Notes: generated by a model from the letters alone, not told the origin. A stretch of DNA of 52,720 nt from JACQHM01 sp964535215 (GCA_964535215.1 CAZHST010000023.1:1-52720), one strand, 5' to 3'; counted from the stretch's first letter, positions 17,131-26,504 are shown. Made by a program: numbers and translations.

Positions 17131-18117
17131 TCACCCACCGATAGCCGACATGGTCCGTTCCGGCTGGATGAAATCAGGTTGGTTAATCCGATGACCCGGC
17201 TCCTTGGCCCAGACAGCCGCCCTGATGAACGCCTTGATCTCCTCGTCGCTCGCCCCCCCCCGGAGGAGCTTCTTCAGGTCATGCTCCTTCAAGGAGAAGA
17301 GACAGGTCCGAAGCTGCCCATCGGCCGTGAGCCTGATCCGGTTACAGCTGCCGCAGAAGGGCTCCGTCACCGAGGGGATCACCCCTACCTCTCCCCGGCC
17401 ATCGGCGAACCGGAAAACGGTGGCCGGTTCCGGACGATCGGTGTTGACCGGGACAAGGGGATAGTGGGCATTGATGCGGGCCAGGATCTCCCGGGCCGGC
17501 ACGACCTTTTCCAGGCTCCAGGCCCTGTCAGCATCAAGGGGCATGAACTCGATGAACCGGACCTGGTAGCCCCTGTCCCGGGCGAGACGGGCAAAGTCCA
17601 GGACCTCATCCCCATTCATCCCCCTGATGACCACCACGTTCACCTTGATGGGCCAGAAACCGACGGCGGCCGCCTCCTCCAACCCGACCAGGACATCCTC
17701 GAGGGCATCCCGACGGGTCATCTCCTTGAAGCACTCCCGGTGGAGGGAATCGAGACTGACGTTAAGCCGCTTGAGGCCCGCCTCCTTCAAGGCCCGGGCC
17801 TTTTGCTTCAAGAGAAAACCATTCGTCGTCATGGCCAGATCAAGATTCGGGGCGATCTGGCTCAAGCCCCGGATCAGGTCTTCGAGGTTGGCCCGGACGG
17901 TCGGCTCACCACCGGTGACCCGGATGGTGGTGATCCCGAGCTCCACCCCGATCCGGGCCACCCGGATGATCTCCTCAAAGGTGAGGATCTCCTTCTTGGG
18001 CAGCCAGGGCATCCCCTTGGCCGGCATGCAGTAGGTACACCGAAAGTTGCAGCGATCGGTGACCGAGATCCTGAGGTCGTCAATCACCCGTCCAAAGCTG
18101 TCCTTGAGTAGGGACAT
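17131..18117 (-). CDS. moaA: GTP 3',8-cyclase MoaA
   Basis: A 328-aa radical-SAM enzyme for the first step of molybdenum cofactor synthesis. The SAM cluster is CNFRCTYC (C23, C27, C30). The C-terminal second cluster uses C255, C258 (CGSC) and C272. The chain ends SAIGG, the conserved C-terminal Gly-Gly needed for activity. VTGGEPTVR is the SAM-binding GGE motif. ATG 18117 follows AGGAGGGG. It stands 83 bp after sufT on the same strand, so its two Fe-S clusters are assembled by the machinery encoded just upstream. No other moa gene is in the window. Confidence 0.96.
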   Translation of the reverse strand: MSLLKDSFGRVIDDLRISVTDRCNFRCTYCMPAKGMPWLPKKEILTFEEIIRVARIGVELGITTIRVTGGEPTVRANLEDLIRGLSQIAPNLDLAMTTNGFLLKQKARALKEAGLKRLNVSLDSLHRECFKEMTRRDALEDVLVGLEEAAAVGFWPIKVNVVVIRGMNGDEVLDFARLARDRGYQVRFIEFMPLDADRAWSLEKVVPAREILARINAHYPLVPVNTDRPEPATVFRFADGRGEVGVIPSVTEPFCGSCNRIRLTADGQLRTCLFSLKEHDLKKLLRGGASDEEIKAFIRAAVWAKEPGHRINQPDFIQPERTMSAIGG

Positions 18118-18199
18118 AACCCCTCCTGACTGGGGAAGGCCTCTCGGCACGGCCGATCGTCGTAGGCGGGAGCCAAGGAAACCGTAGAATCACCTCCCC

Positions 18200-18520
18200 T
18201 TACAGAAACCCCAGCTCAAGCCTCGCCGCTTCCGACATCCTGGACGGATCCCAGGGTGGATCCCACACAACCTCAACCTTCACGTCCGTCACGCCGGGAA
18301 TAGCCCGTACCTTGCTCTCCACCTCCAGGGGGAGCTCCTGGGCCGACGGGCAATAGGGGGAGGTGAGGGTCATCTGGATGTTGACCCTCCCTGAGGGGTC
18401 CACCTTGACCTCATAGATCAGGCCCAGCTCGTAGATGTTGACCGGGATCTCTGGGTCGAAACAGGTGCGGAGGGCCTCGATGACCCGGGATTCGAGGGCA
18501 AGGCTATTCGGGGCGTCCAT
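18200..18520 (-). CDS. sufT: SufT/MIP18-family Fe-S maturation protein
   Basis: A 106-aa DUF59 protein. The family helps mature or target Fe-S proteins. Visible blocks are DPEIPVNIYELGLIYEV and MTLTSPYCPSAQELP with the conserved Cys. WDPPWDPSRMSE is the usual C-terminal signature. AGGAGAG precedes the ATG at 18520. The gene follows sufU by 28 bp and closes the suf series. A second DUF59 domain occurs at the N terminus of the Mrp-type protein at 24.5-25.6 kb. Confidence 0.92.
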   Translation of the reverse strand: MDAPNSLALESRVIEALRTCFDPEIPVNIYELGLIYEVKVDPSGRVNIQMTLTSPYCPSAQELPLEVESKVRAIPGVTDVKVEVVWDPPWDPSRMSEAARLELGFL

Positions 18521-18547
18521 GGCATCTCCTCTCCTACCCCAAAGACT

Positions 18548-19000
18548 TTACTCCGTCGTAACCGTCTCGCCCCTTCCCGAAAGGGCTGCATGGAGGGTGT
18601 GCCAGGCCAAGGTGGCACATTTGACCCGCACCGGGAATTCGTGTACACCTGAGAACACGGCAAGCTTTCCAAGCTCCGGTGAGTCGAAGGGTGCGCTGTG
18701 GTCGGAGGTCACCATCTGATGGAAGGCCTTGAAGAGGGACTCCGCCTCGGTCGTCGTCTTCCCTTTCAGGGCCGTGGTCATCATCGAGGCGGAGGCCTTG
18801 GAGATGGCACAGCCGGACCCTTGAAAGCTGATGTCTCTGATCACGTCATCTTCCACACGCAGGTAGACCGTGATCTGGTCACCGCAAAGGGGGTTGTACC
18901 CTTCCGCCCTCCGATTCGCGCCTTCCAGCTTCTGGAAGTTCCGCGGCCTTTTGCTATGGTCAAGGATGACCTCCTGGTAGAGTTCTCGCAAATCCGACAT
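18548..19000 (-). CDS. sufU: SufU-type Fe-S scaffold / sulfur-transfer protein
   Basis: A 150-aa zinc-dependent sulfurtransferase of the SUF system. It accepts persulfide sulfur from SufS and hands it on to SufBCD. The zinc/sulfur ligands are C39 with D41 (NPLCGD), C64 (GSGCAIS) and C128 (VRVKCATL). The 18-20 residue insertion between C64 and C128 that marks SufU rather than IscU is present. The ATG at 19000 shares one base with the sufS stop (TGATG), so translation is coupled. Confidence 0.94.
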   Translation of the reverse strand: MSDLRELYQEVILDHSKRPRNFQKLEGANRRAEGYNPLCGDQITVYLRVEDDVIRDISFQGSGCAISKASASMMTTALKGKTTTEAESLFKAFHQMVTSDHSAPFDSPELGKLAVFSGVHEFPVRVKCATLAWHTLHAALSGRGETVTTE

Positions 19001-20271
19001 CAGCTGAACATCTCCTTGGCCTTATGGATGGCCCTGACGAGCGCGTCGATCTCCTCTTTCGTATTATAGAAGGCCAGGGATGCCCGGGCCGTCGCCGGCA
19101 CGTTGAAGCGCTGCATTACGGGCATGGCGCAGTGGTGGCCTGTCCTGATGGCGATCCCCTCATGATCCAGAATCGTGCCAACATCGTGGGCGTGCACACC
19201 GTCAAGCACAAAGGACAGGATGCTCGCTTTTTCTTTTGCCGTTCCGATGATGCGGAGACCGGGGATGGTGGAAACGGCCTCCGTCGCATACTGGAGCAAC
19301 CCCTGCTCGTAGGTGGCTATCCGTTCCAACCCGATCCCCTCCAGATAGTCGATGGCGGCACCAAGCCCGATGACACCAGCAATATGGGGAGTCCCCGCCT
19401 CAAATTTATACGGCACCACGTTGTAGAGGGTCTTTTCGAAGGTGACCGAGAGGATCATGTCGCCGCCTCCCTGGTACGGAGGCATGGCCTCGAGAAGGTG
19501 AGCCTTACCGTACAGAACGCCGATACCGGTCGGGCCAAACAGCTTGTGACCGGAGAAGACATAAAAGTCACAATCGAGCTGACGGACATCCACCGGCAGA
19601 TGAGGGGCGGCCTGAGCCCCATCAATCAACACGGGCACCCCTTGGTCGTGGGCCATCTCAATGATCTGCTTGACCGGATTGATCGTGCCAAGGGCGTTCG
19701 ACACGTGAACCACCGAGACAAACCTGGTCCTTTCGTTCAGGAGCTTCCCGTATTCATCCATCAACAGCTCGCCATCGTCGTTGATGGGGATCACCCGCAA
19801 CCGGGCCCCTATCTGCTCGCACAAGATCTGCCACGGAACAATGTTGGAGTGGTGCTCCATCGCGGAGATGATGATTTCATCCCCCTGCCTGATGTACGTC
19901 CTGCCATAGCTCTGGGCAACGAGGTTGATCGCCTCAGTAGTGCCGCGAACGAAGACGATCTCCCGGGCCTCCGAAGCCTTCAGAAAGCGCGCCACCTTGG
20001 CCCGGGTTTCTTCAAAGGCCTGGGTGGCCTCTTCACTTAACAGGTGGATCCCCCGATGCACGTTCGCATTTTCCGCCGAATAATACCTCGTAATGGTATC
20101 AATCACGACCTGCGGCTTCTGGCTTGTCGCCGCGTTGTCCAGGTAAACAAGCGGCTTTCCGTGGACCCTCCGCTTCAGGATCGGGAAATCCTCCCTGATC
20201 CTCTCCACGTCAAACGCCATGGAAGGTTCCCGGAGGGTGCCAAGGGCAGTCAAGTCATTGGTCGCTCTCAT
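19000..20271 (-). CDS. sufS: cysteine desulfurase SufS
   Basis: A 423-aa PLP enzyme that releases sulfur from cysteine for Fe-S assembly. PLP-binding Lys243 lies in SGHKLFGPTG and the persulfide-forming Cys381 in RTGHHCAMP. The N-terminal block is VYLDNAATSQKP. ATG 20271 is favoured because it overlaps the sufD stop (ATGA) and has GAGGAGG 5 nt upstream. A start at 20220 would match the usual N terminus but has a poor ribosome site. Confidence 0.96.
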   Translation of the reverse strand: MRATNDLTALGTLREPSMAFDVERIREDFPILKRRVHGKPLVYLDNAATSQKPQVVIDTITRYYSAENANVHRGIHLLSEEATQAFEETRAKVARFLKASEAREIVFVRGTTEAINLVAQSYGRTYIRQGDEIIISAMEHHSNIVPWQILCEQIGARLRVIPINDDGELLMDEYGKLLNERTRFVSVVHVSNALGTINPVKQIIEMAHDQGVPVLIDGAQAAPHLPVDVRQLDCDFYVFSGHKLFGPTGIGVLYGKAHLLEAMPPYQGGGDMILSVTFEKTLYNVVPYKFEAGTPHIAGVIGLGAAIDYLEGIGLERIATYEQGLLQYATEAVSTIPGLRIIGTAKEKASILSFVLDGVHAHDVGTILDHEGIAIRTGHHCAMPVMQRFNVPATARASLAFYNTKEEIDALVRAIHKAKEMFS

Positions 20272-21605
20272 GGTGCCTCCTCAGGCGACGAGCCCTTTCG
20301 GAGCCTTGCCACCAACAGATCTTCAAGCTTAACACGAATCGGCTCGATCTTCACGCGGCTGATGATCTCGCTGGCGAAGGCGTAGGTCAGAAGGATGCGA
20401 GCAGCCTTCAGGTCCATCCCCCTTGAACGCAGGTAAAAGAGCGAATCCGGATCAAGCTGGCCGATCGTCGATCCGTGGCTGCACCTGACATCGTTGTTGT
20501 AGATCTCCAGCTGAGGCTTGGTGTCGATGACGGCATCCTCGGACAAGAGCAGGTTCTTGTTGAGCTGGTGGGCATCGGTCTTCTGGGCGAACCTGTGGAC
20601 GTAGATCTTGCCGTTAAAGACCCCCCTCGACTGACCATCGAGGATACCTTTGTAGAACTCCCGGCTGAGACAGTGCGGCTTCACATGGTCAATCCTGGTG
20701 TGGTTATCCACATGCTGTCGCCCGGTCACCAGGTAGAGGCCGTTCAGGGTGCACTCGCCCCCTTCACCATCCAGCACCACGTTCAGGTCGTTCCGAACGA
20801 GGGCCCCGCCCAGGGCGATGGAGTGAGACCTGAAATTGCTGTTCCGATCCAGGGCAGCCTGGAGGGTCGCCATATGAAACGCCTCCTCACCCTCCAGCTC
20901 CAGCTTGTAATGGTCAATCACGGCGTTCTCGCCAATGACGATCTCGGTGACGGCATTGGTGAAATAAACTCCATCTCCCAACCCGACGTAGCTTTCGACG
21001 ATGGCTCCCTGGCTATTCTCACCCGCGATGATCAGGGTCCTGGGATGGGACACGAAGGGTTCCCCTTGGGGGGTTGACACAAACAGCAGGTGGATTGGTT
21101 CCTGAAGAACCGTGCCCGGGGGGATATACACATAGGCCCCATCCTCTATAAAGGCGGTATTAAGGGCAACGAAGGCATGATCCTGGAAGCCAGCGTATTG
21201 GGCCAAGTAGGGCTCCAGCCATCCCGGATTGGTGCGAAGGATCGCTGCGAGGCTCCTGACGTGGACACCCTTTGGCAGCGACAGGAGCGACGAGAGTTCC
21301 TCCGAGGAATGACCGTTTACAAACCCAAGCCGGGCACCCGGTAACCCCAGATCCCAGTCCCCAGCCTCTAGCCCCCAGCCCCCGGCCTTTCGCGGAGCAG
21401 GCTTAAAAGGGATCCTCGCGATCGGCTCTACGCTCGTGTACTTCCACTCCTCATCCCGGGTGGTGGGAAATCCCAGCTCGGCGAAGCGGGAGATGGCCGC
21501 CTGGCGGATCCAGCGGAGCCACGGGGGATCCGGCCGGGTGCCGTCCCGCTCGAACCCTTCAAAGGTCGCGAGGTAGATGTCCTTCTCGGCCGAGAGGTGA
21601 ACCAT
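20268..21605 (-). CDS. sufD: Fe-S assembly protein SufD
   Basis: A 445-aa partner of SufB in the SufBC2D scaffold. The beta-helix core and C-terminal LYYLRSRGMD-type segment (here SLFYLRSRGMD) are conserved, as is CSHGSTIGQLD. Residues about 70-85 hold a Trp/Gly-rich stretch in the variable N-terminal region. ATG 21605 is near the usual N terminus; the stretch upstream to 21665 has no homology feel. It lies 14 bp after sufC. Confidence 0.94.
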   Translation of the reverse strand: MVHLSAEKDIYLATFEGFERDGTRPDPPWLRWIRQAAISRFAELGFPTTRDEEWKYTSVEPIARIPFKPAPRKAGGWGLEAGDWDLGLPGARLGFVNGHSSEELSSLLSLPKGVHVRSLAAILRTNPGWLEPYLAQYAGFQDHAFVALNTAFIEDGAYVYIPPGTVLQEPIHLLFVSTPQGEPFVSHPRTLIIAGENSQGAIVESYVGLGDGVYFTNAVTEIVIGENAVIDHYKLELEGEEAFHMATLQAALDRNSNFRSHSIALGGALVRNDLNVVLDGEGGECTLNGLYLVTGRQHVDNHTRIDHVKPHCLSREFYKGILDGQSRGVFNGKIYVHRFAQKTDAHQLNKNLLLSEDAVIDTKPQLEIYNNDVRCSHGSTIGQLDPDSLFYLRSRGMDLKAARILLTYAFASEIISRVKIEPIRVKLEDLLVARLRKGSSPEEAP

Positions 21606-21619
21606 CCTGCCGATTCCCC

Positions 21620-22390
21620 CTAGGCAACGGTTTGCTGGGCCATCTCGGCTTCCGCCTTGATCCAATCGTACCCCCGCTCCTCAAGTTCCAGGGCCAGCTC
21701 CTTGCCACCTGACTTGACGATACGACCGTCAAAGAGCACGTGGACATAGTCAGGGGTGACATAGTTCAGCAACCGCTGGTAGTGGGTAATCACGAGCATA
21801 GCCCGCTCCGGGCTCCTGAGGGCGTTGATTCCGTTGGCGACGATCTTCAGGGCATCAATGTCCAGGCCGGAGTCGGTCTCATCCAGGATGGCCAGTTTAG
21901 GATCCAGAACCGCCATCTGGAAGATCTCGTTCCGCTTCTTCTCGCCACCGGAGAAGCCCTCATTGATCGGACGATTCAGGAAGCTCTGGTCCATCTCCAA
22001 AAGCTTCATCTTCTCCCTGACCAAGGTCAGGAAGTCCATAGCATCCAGCTCCTCCAGGCCGCGGTGCTTCCGGATGGCGTTCAAGGCTGCCTTCAGGAAG
22101 TAGGCGGTGCTGACCCCCGGGATCTCGACCGGGTATTGAAAGGCCAGGAAGATCCCCTCCCGGGCCCGCTCCTCCGGGGACATCACCAGCAGGTTCTTCC
22201 CTTCATAGAGCACCTCGCCGTCGGTCACCTCGTACAGCTCCCGCCCGGCCAGGACCTGGGCCAGCGTGCTCTTGCCCGAACCGTTAGGACCCATGATGGA
22301 GTGAACCTCACCCGCCCTCACGACGAGATCAACACCCTTGAGGATCTCGTTGTCGCCGACTTTTACATGCAAGTTTCTAATTTCCAGCAT
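21620..22390 (-). CDS. sufC: SufC ATPase
   Basis: A 256-aa ABC-type ATPase that drives SufBCD. Walker A GPNGSGKST is at 34-42. The signature is FSGGEKKRNE near 146, and Walker B AILDETDSGLD ends in D170-E171. The H-loop is in VITHYQRLL. A Q-loop is in FLAFQYPVEIPG, the family-specific form. It starts 22 bp after sufB and has no membrane domain, as expected of SufC. Confidence 0.97.
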   Translation of the reverse strand: MLEIRNLHVKVGDNEILKGVDLVVRAGEVHSIMGPNGSGKSTLAQVLAGRELYEVTDGEVLYEGKNLLVMSPEERAREGIFLAFQYPVEIPGVSTAYFLKAALNAIRKHRGLEELDAMDFLTLVREKMKLLEMDQSFLNRPINEGFSGGEKKRNEIFQMAVLDPKLAILDETDSGLDIDALKIVANGINALRSPERAMLVITHYQRLLNYVTPDYVHVLFDGRIVKSGGKELALELEERGYDWIKAEAEMAQQTVA

Positions 22391-22412
22391 TCGTCACTCT
22401 CTGTTCTCCGTT

Positions 22413-23873
22413 TTAGCCAACGCTGCCCTCGAGACTCACGCCCAGGAGCTTCTGGGCCTCCACGGCGAACTCCATCGGCAGCTCGCGCAAGACCTGTTTG
22501 CAAAAGCCATTGACAATCATGGAGACGGCATCCTCGGCCGAGATCCCGCGCTGCTTGCAGTAGAAGAGCTGATCCTCGCTGATCTTCGAGGTTGTTGCCT
22601 CGTGCTCGACCTGGGCGGAGCTGTTCCGCACCTCCAGATAGGGGAAGGTATGGGCGCCGCATTTATCCCCCAAAAGCAGCGAGTCGCACTGGGAGTAGTT
22701 CCGGGCCCCGGTCGCCCCCTTCAGGATCTTCACCAGGCCCCGATAGGTGTTCTGCCCGTGGCCGGCGGAGATCCCCTTGGAGATGATCGTGCTCCGGGTG
22801 TTTTTCCCGATGTGGATCATCTTGGTGCCCGTGTCCGCCTGCTGGTAGTGGTTGGTGAGCGCCACCGAGTAAAACTCCCCAACCGAGTTGTCCCCGATCA
22901 GGATGCAGCTCGGGTACTTCCACGTGATCGCCGAGCCGGTCTCTACCTGGGTCCACGAGATCTTGGAGTGCTTCCCAAGACACTTCCCCCGCTTGGTGAC
23001 AAAGTTGTAGATGCCACCCTTGCCGTCCTTATCCCCAGGATACCAGTTCTGGATGGTGGAGTATTTGATCGTGGCGTAGTCATGGGCGATCAGCTCCACC
23101 ACCGCCGCGTGCAACTGGTTCTCGTCCCGCATGGGCGCGGTGCACCCCTCAAGGTAGCTGACGTAAGCCCCCTCATCGGCGATGATGAGCGTCCGCTCGA
23201 ACTGACCGGTCGCAGAGGCGTTGATCCGGAAGTAAGTCGAAAGCTCCATCGGGCACCGGACACCCTTCGGGACGTAAACAAACGACCCGTCGCTGAAGAC
23301 CGCCGAGTTCAGGGCGGCGAAGAAGTTATCGGTATAAGGGACCACCGATCCCAGGTACTTCCGGACCAGCTCGGGATGCTCCTGCACCGCCTCGGAGAAG
23401 GAGCAGAAGATGATTCCCAGCTCGGCCAGTTTCTGCTTGAACGTGGTTGCCACCGAGACGCTGTCGAAGACCGCGTCCACCGCGACCCCAGCCAGGATCT
23501 CCTGCTCGTGGAGGGGGATGCCCAGCTTCTCATAGGTTGCCCTGAGCACCGGGTCAATCTCATCAAGACTCTTCGGGCGATCCTTCACCTGCTTGGGCGC
23601 CGCATAGTACCGGATGGCCTGATAGTCAATGGGCGGATACTTGACGTTGGCCCACCTCGGCTCGGCCTGGGCCTTCTCCAACTGGGACCAGTACCGGTAG
23701 GCCTTCAGCCGCCACTCCAGCAGCCATTCGGGCTCGTTCTTCTTGGACGAGATCAGACGGATGATGTCCTCATTCAGCCCAGGCGGCGCAAGATCCTGCT
23801 CGATCTCGGTGACGAACCCCCACCTGTATTCCTGGTTGAGAAGGGTCTCGAGGGTGTTCGTGGAAGTGCCCAT
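22413..23873 (-). CDS. sufB: Fe-S scaffold SufB
   Basis: A 486-aa main scaffold subunit where nascent clusters form. The C-terminal half carries the SufBD beta-helix with SQCDSLLLGDKCGAHTFPY and the final FYCKQRGISAEDA block. The N-terminal half has the GFVTEIEQDLAPPGLNE start typical of SufB. First gene of the operon: AAGGAGGAG precedes the ATG and the promoter at 23922-23950 lies 50 bp upstream. No SufR or Rrf2 regulator gene is adjacent. Confidence 0.97.
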   Translation of the reverse strand: MGTSTNTLETLLNQEYRWGFVTEIEQDLAPPGLNEDIIRLISSKKNEPEWLLEWRLKAYRYWSQLEKAQAEPRWANVKYPPIDYQAIRYYAAPKQVKDRPKSLDEIDPVLRATYEKLGIPLHEQEILAGVAVDAVFDSVSVATTFKQKLAELGIIFCSFSEAVQEHPELVRKYLGSVVPYTDNFFAALNSAVFSDGSFVYVPKGVRCPMELSTYFRINASATGQFERTLIIADEGAYVSYLEGCTAPMRDENQLHAAVVELIAHDYATIKYSTIQNWYPGDKDGKGGIYNFVTKRGKCLGKHSKISWTQVETGSAITWKYPSCILIGDNSVGEFYSVALTNHYQQADTGTKMIHIGKNTRSTIISKGISAGHGQNTYRGLVKILKGATGARNYSQCDSLLLGDKCGAHTFPYLEVRNSSAQVEHEATTSKISEDQLFYCKQRGISAEDAVSMIVNGFCKQVLRELPMEFAVEAQKLLGVSLEGSVG

Positions 23874-23921
23874 GGCTCCTCCTTAGCCTTCACCGTCCCC
23901 CAAATCTGCCAGTGCACAACT

Positions 23922-23950
23922 ATTGTACCTTCCCTCTCCTGATTTTTCAA
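23922..23950 (-). promoter_or_regulatory. suf operon promoter
   Basis: TTGAAA (23945-23950) and TACAAT (23922-23927) with a 17-bp spacer, near consensus. Transcription would start near 23915, leaving a leader of about 42 nt. No clear IscR/SufR palindrome is seen over it. Confidence 0.68.
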
Positions 23951-24001
23951 CAGGTTTCCATCCCGGCATGACATCCCCCTTCATTCCCCTCCACCCTCCG
24001 C

Positions 24002-24415
24002 TCATCCGAGGGGCCTCCCCTCCGATCCCCTCCAGGCAACCGCCGCATACTTTCCGAGCAAGGCTGGCAGTTGCCGCGAGAACGTGGTGCGGACCAGGAC
24101 CTCCTCACAGCCAGCTGCGAGGGCCTTCGCCCTGATCTCCCCCCCCACCTGGGCTGCGTAGCCGAGGACGGGAACCTCATGGAGGACGGGGTCCAGCTTG
24201 AGGGCCAGGACAAGGTCCAACGGGTCCAAAGCGGCGGCGCCCAGATCGAGGATGATCAACGAGGGGAGGATCTCATGCGCCTTGTCCCAAAACTCCTTCG
24301 CTCTCGAAGCGAAATGGGCCTGGATTCCCAAGCGGGCGGCCGTCTTCGATATCTTCGGGCAAAAGGAGAGATCCTTTAACCCTACAAGGATGCTCAACCC
24401 GCCCACCTTCACCAT
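24002..24415 (-). CDS. receiver-like (CheY-fold) single-domain protein
   Basis: A 137-aa protein with the alternating strand/helix pattern of response-regulator receiver domains: SLIILDLGA (candidate phospho-acceptor Asp), EVPVLGYAAQVGGE (switch Thr/Ser replaced by Ala/Tyr) and a C-terminal AGCEEVLVRTTFSRQLPALL. The Lys that normally follows is Arg, so it may be a pseudo-receiver that does not take phosphate. No output domain. ATG 24415 has GAGGATC upstream; the longer reading to 24727 runs over mrp. It is the last gene in the series after mrp. Confidence 0.68.
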   Translation of the reverse strand: MVKVGGLSILVGLKDLSFCPKISKTAARLGIQAHFASRAKEFWDKAHEILPSLIILDLGAAALDPLDLVLALKLDPVLHEVPVLGYAAQVGGEIRAKALAAGCEEVLVRTTFSRQLPALLGKYAAVAWRGSEGRPLG

Positions 24416-24512
24416 GGGCCGATCCTCGCCAGCCGCCGACAGGGGGTGAGACCTACTCGTCCTGGGCCTCCGGTTCCCCACGCCGGGTTCAGGACTGGCA
24501 CGGGGTGGATGT

Positions 24513-25610
24513 TCACATGCCTGATCTCCCTTCCCTGTAGTTCTCAAGGCTAATCTGTGCGGCCAGCCTTTCCAAGATCTCCCGGTAAGCCTTTGCCGAA
24601 GGGGAATTGGGCTCAGCCGCAACGATCGGCGTCCCGGCATCAGCCTTGATCCTGATCTGGCTATCAATAGGGATCTCGCCAAGGAAGGGGATGCCCAAGG
24701 CCTGGCTGGCCTTCGATGCCCCTCCATACCCGAAGATCTCTTCCCGGGTCCCGCACTGGGAACAGATATAGTAGCTCATATTCTCGATGAGACCTAGGAT
24801 GTGGACCTTGGTGGTTTGGAACATTCGAAGGGTCTTCATCGAAATCATGAGCCCGATATCTTGAGGCGTGGTAACGATCACCGCTCCGGTGAGCGGGACC
24901 AACTGAACCAGGGTAAGGTGGACATCGCCCGTTCCCGGCGGCAGATCCACGAGGAGGTAATCCAGCTCCCCCCACTCGACGCTGAACAGACACTGCTCCA
25001 AGGCCTTGTGGGCCATCGGCCCCCGCCAGATGAGGGGCTGGTCCCCTGGAGCAAAGAAGCCCATGGACATGAACGTGACGCCATGGGCGGTATGGGGGAT
25101 GATCCGGTTGCCGATCACCCGGAGTTGCCGTGTGACCCCCATCATGGTGGGCATGCTGGGTCCGTAGATGTCCCCGTCCAGCAGCCCCACCCTGGCACCG
25201 GCTAGGGCGAGACCGACAGCAAGGTTGGCGCTCACGGTAGACTTTCCAACCCCCCCTTTCCCGCTTCCGATGGCAACGATGTTACGAACGGTAGAGAGGG
25301 CCGATCTCTCCAAGGAGACATGCCGCTTCACCTCGGCGGTCATGTTGACCTTCACATCCGTCACACCATCAAGCTCCATCACGACCTTTCTGGCCTCCTC
25401 CTGCATTTTCTCCCTGACAGGGCAGGCTGGGGTCGTGAGGTTAATATCGAAGCTGACCATGGATCCTTCGATCTTAAGGTTTTTAATAAACCCTAACGAG
25501 ACAATGTCCCTGTGGAGATCGGGGTCTTCGATCCGGCTCAACGCGTGTAAGATCTCCCTTTCGCTGACTCGCGCCCCTCCCCGTTCATGTCCTCTGCCAA
25601 AGATTCCCAT
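24513..25610 (-). CDS. mrp: Mrp/ApbC (NBP35-type) Fe-S cluster carrier ATPase
   Basis: A 365-aa protein: an N-terminal DUF59 domain (residues about 15-95, with TPACPVREKM) followed by a deviant Walker P-loop ATPase, GSGKGGVGKST at 115-125. The cluster-bridging CSQC pair is at 283 and 286 (YYICSQCG). The protein transfers [4Fe-4S] clusters to apo-enzymes as a dimer. ATG 25610 sits 7 nt from GGAGG; ATG 25613, directly before it, is a close alternative. It follows the ferredoxin by 175 bp and may lie in the sigma-54 controlled group. Confidence 0.94.
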   Translation of the reverse strand: MGIFGRGHERGGARVSEREILHALSRIEDPDLHRDIVSLGFIKNLKIEGSMVSFDINLTTPACPVREKMQEEARKVVMELDGVTDVKVNMTAEVKRHVSLERSALSTVRNIVAIGSGKGGVGKSTVSANLAVGLALAGARVGLLDGDIYGPSMPTMMGVTRQLRVIGNRIIPHTAHGVTFMSMGFFAPGDQPLIWRGPMAHKALEQCLFSVEWGELDYLLVDLPPGTGDVHLTLVQLVPLTGAVIVTTPQDIGLMISMKTLRMFQTTKVHILGLIENMSYYICSQCGTREEIFGYGGASKASQALGIPFLGEIPIDSQIRIKADAGTPIVAAEPNSPSAKAYREILERLAAQISLENYREGRSGM

Positions 25611-25785
25611 CATCTTTCCTCCCCGTGCCCCGGTGACCGATCTCCACGGCACTCAACACGACAGGATCCTCCCCCCTGACCGGCTGGTCAATGGAGATCG
25701 CCGGGCAGAAGCGGATAACCGGCCTCGCACCCGGCAGAGGATTCGCCGGGGAGCACCGGCTATCGCCTGTTCCATCGGAAAAGGG

Positions 25786-26058
25786 TTACTTTCCTTTCCC
25801 GTGGGCCGGCTGGGCTCCAGGGTTATCCACGAAGAACTGCCGGTTCTTCTCGATGTAAGCCTTCCACTGCTCCGGGACGCTCGACTCCTCGAAAATGGCA
25901 GAGACCGGGCACTCCGGCTCACAGGCCCCGCAGTCAATGCACTCGTCGGGGTGGATGTAGAGCTGATCCTCCCCCTCGTAGATGCACTCCACCGGGCAGA
26001 CGTCCACGCAGGCCCGATCCTTGACCCCAATGCAGGGCTCCGCAATGATGTAGGCCAT
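25786..26058 (-). CDS. fdxA: 7Fe ferredoxin (FdxA type)
   Basis: A 90-aa low-potential electron carrier. The Cys pattern is C9, C17, C21, C25 then C40, C43, C46, C50. By analogy to FdxA, the [3Fe-4S] uses C9, C17 and C50, and the [4Fe-4S] uses C21, C40, C43 and C46; C25 is the extra non-ligand Cys of 7Fe types. A C-terminal helix follows (WKAYIEKNRQFF). AAGGAGGGAGAG precedes the ATG. It sits 47 bp after the Cys4 protein gene, so shared expression from the sigma-54 promoter is likely. Confidence 0.93.
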   Translation of the reverse strand: MAYIIAEPCIGVKDRACVDVCPVECIYEGEDQLYIHPDECIDCGACEPECPVSAIFEESSVPEQWKAYIEKNRQFFVDNPGAQPAHGKGK

Positions 26059-26105
26059 CTCTCCCTCCTTTTCCTGCTAAGGGTTTGTCCCTGTTAAGCG
26101 AAACC

Positions 26106-26414
26106 TCAAGCCGCCAGATCGGTCCAAAGGCCCCGGTGACCGAAGCCCCTGAGAACCCCCTCGATGTCGTTCGACCCGAAGTCCTCCAGGGTCAGGGAAC
26201 CATCGAGGTCTTTCGATAAGAATTCCCGTACCGTATACCCGCAGATGGAGCAGCGCTTGTAAAAGAATGAAAGGTCTTCTTCCCCTACCTGCACCTCGCC
26301 GATCCGCCTCATCTCTGTGAGACAACAGCGGCTGGGAGAAGGCGGGGAGATGATCGTCTTCGGATACCGATTGATGGGGCGACGCTTCCCGTCATACTGA
26401 ACGATGGTCTTCAT
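26106..26414 (-). CDS. small Cys-rich protein under a sigma-54 promoter
   Basis: A 102-aa cytoplasmic protein I do not recognise by name. It carries a CC pair (C30, C31 in PSRCCLTEM) and CSIC (C55, C58), enough for a zinc ribbon or Fe-S site. Other conserved-looking blocks are YDGKRRPINRYPK and FGHRGLW at the end. ATG 26414 follows GGAGGAAAGG; the longer reading to 26483 runs across the predicted transcription start. It is first behind the sigma-54 promoter at 26489-26504 and precedes a ferredoxin, so a redox, Fe-S or metal-sensing role is inferred. Confidence 0.78.
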   Translation of the reverse strand: MKTIVQYDGKRRPINRYPKTIISPPSPSRCCLTEMRRIGEVQVGEEDLSFFYKRCSICGYTVREFLSKDLDGSLTLEDFGSNDIEGVLRGFGHRGLWTDLAA

Positions 26415-26488
26415 CCTTTCCTCCAACCTCCCTGGGGTGTCTTTGACGGGGGCTGTGAACGAGCCTGACCCAGGAGCAGTCACTATTA

Positions 26489-26504
26489 GGCAAAAGTCGT
26501 GCCA
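26489..26504 (-). promoter_or_regulatory. sigma-54 (RpoN) promoter
   Basis: On the minus strand TGGCACG, four bases, then TTGC: the full -24/-12 consensus except for the last base (C for A/T). GG and GC are correctly spaced. Transcription should start near 26478, 64 nt before the Cys4 gene. It needs an NtrC-type activator, and one is encoded directly upstream. Confidence 0.82.
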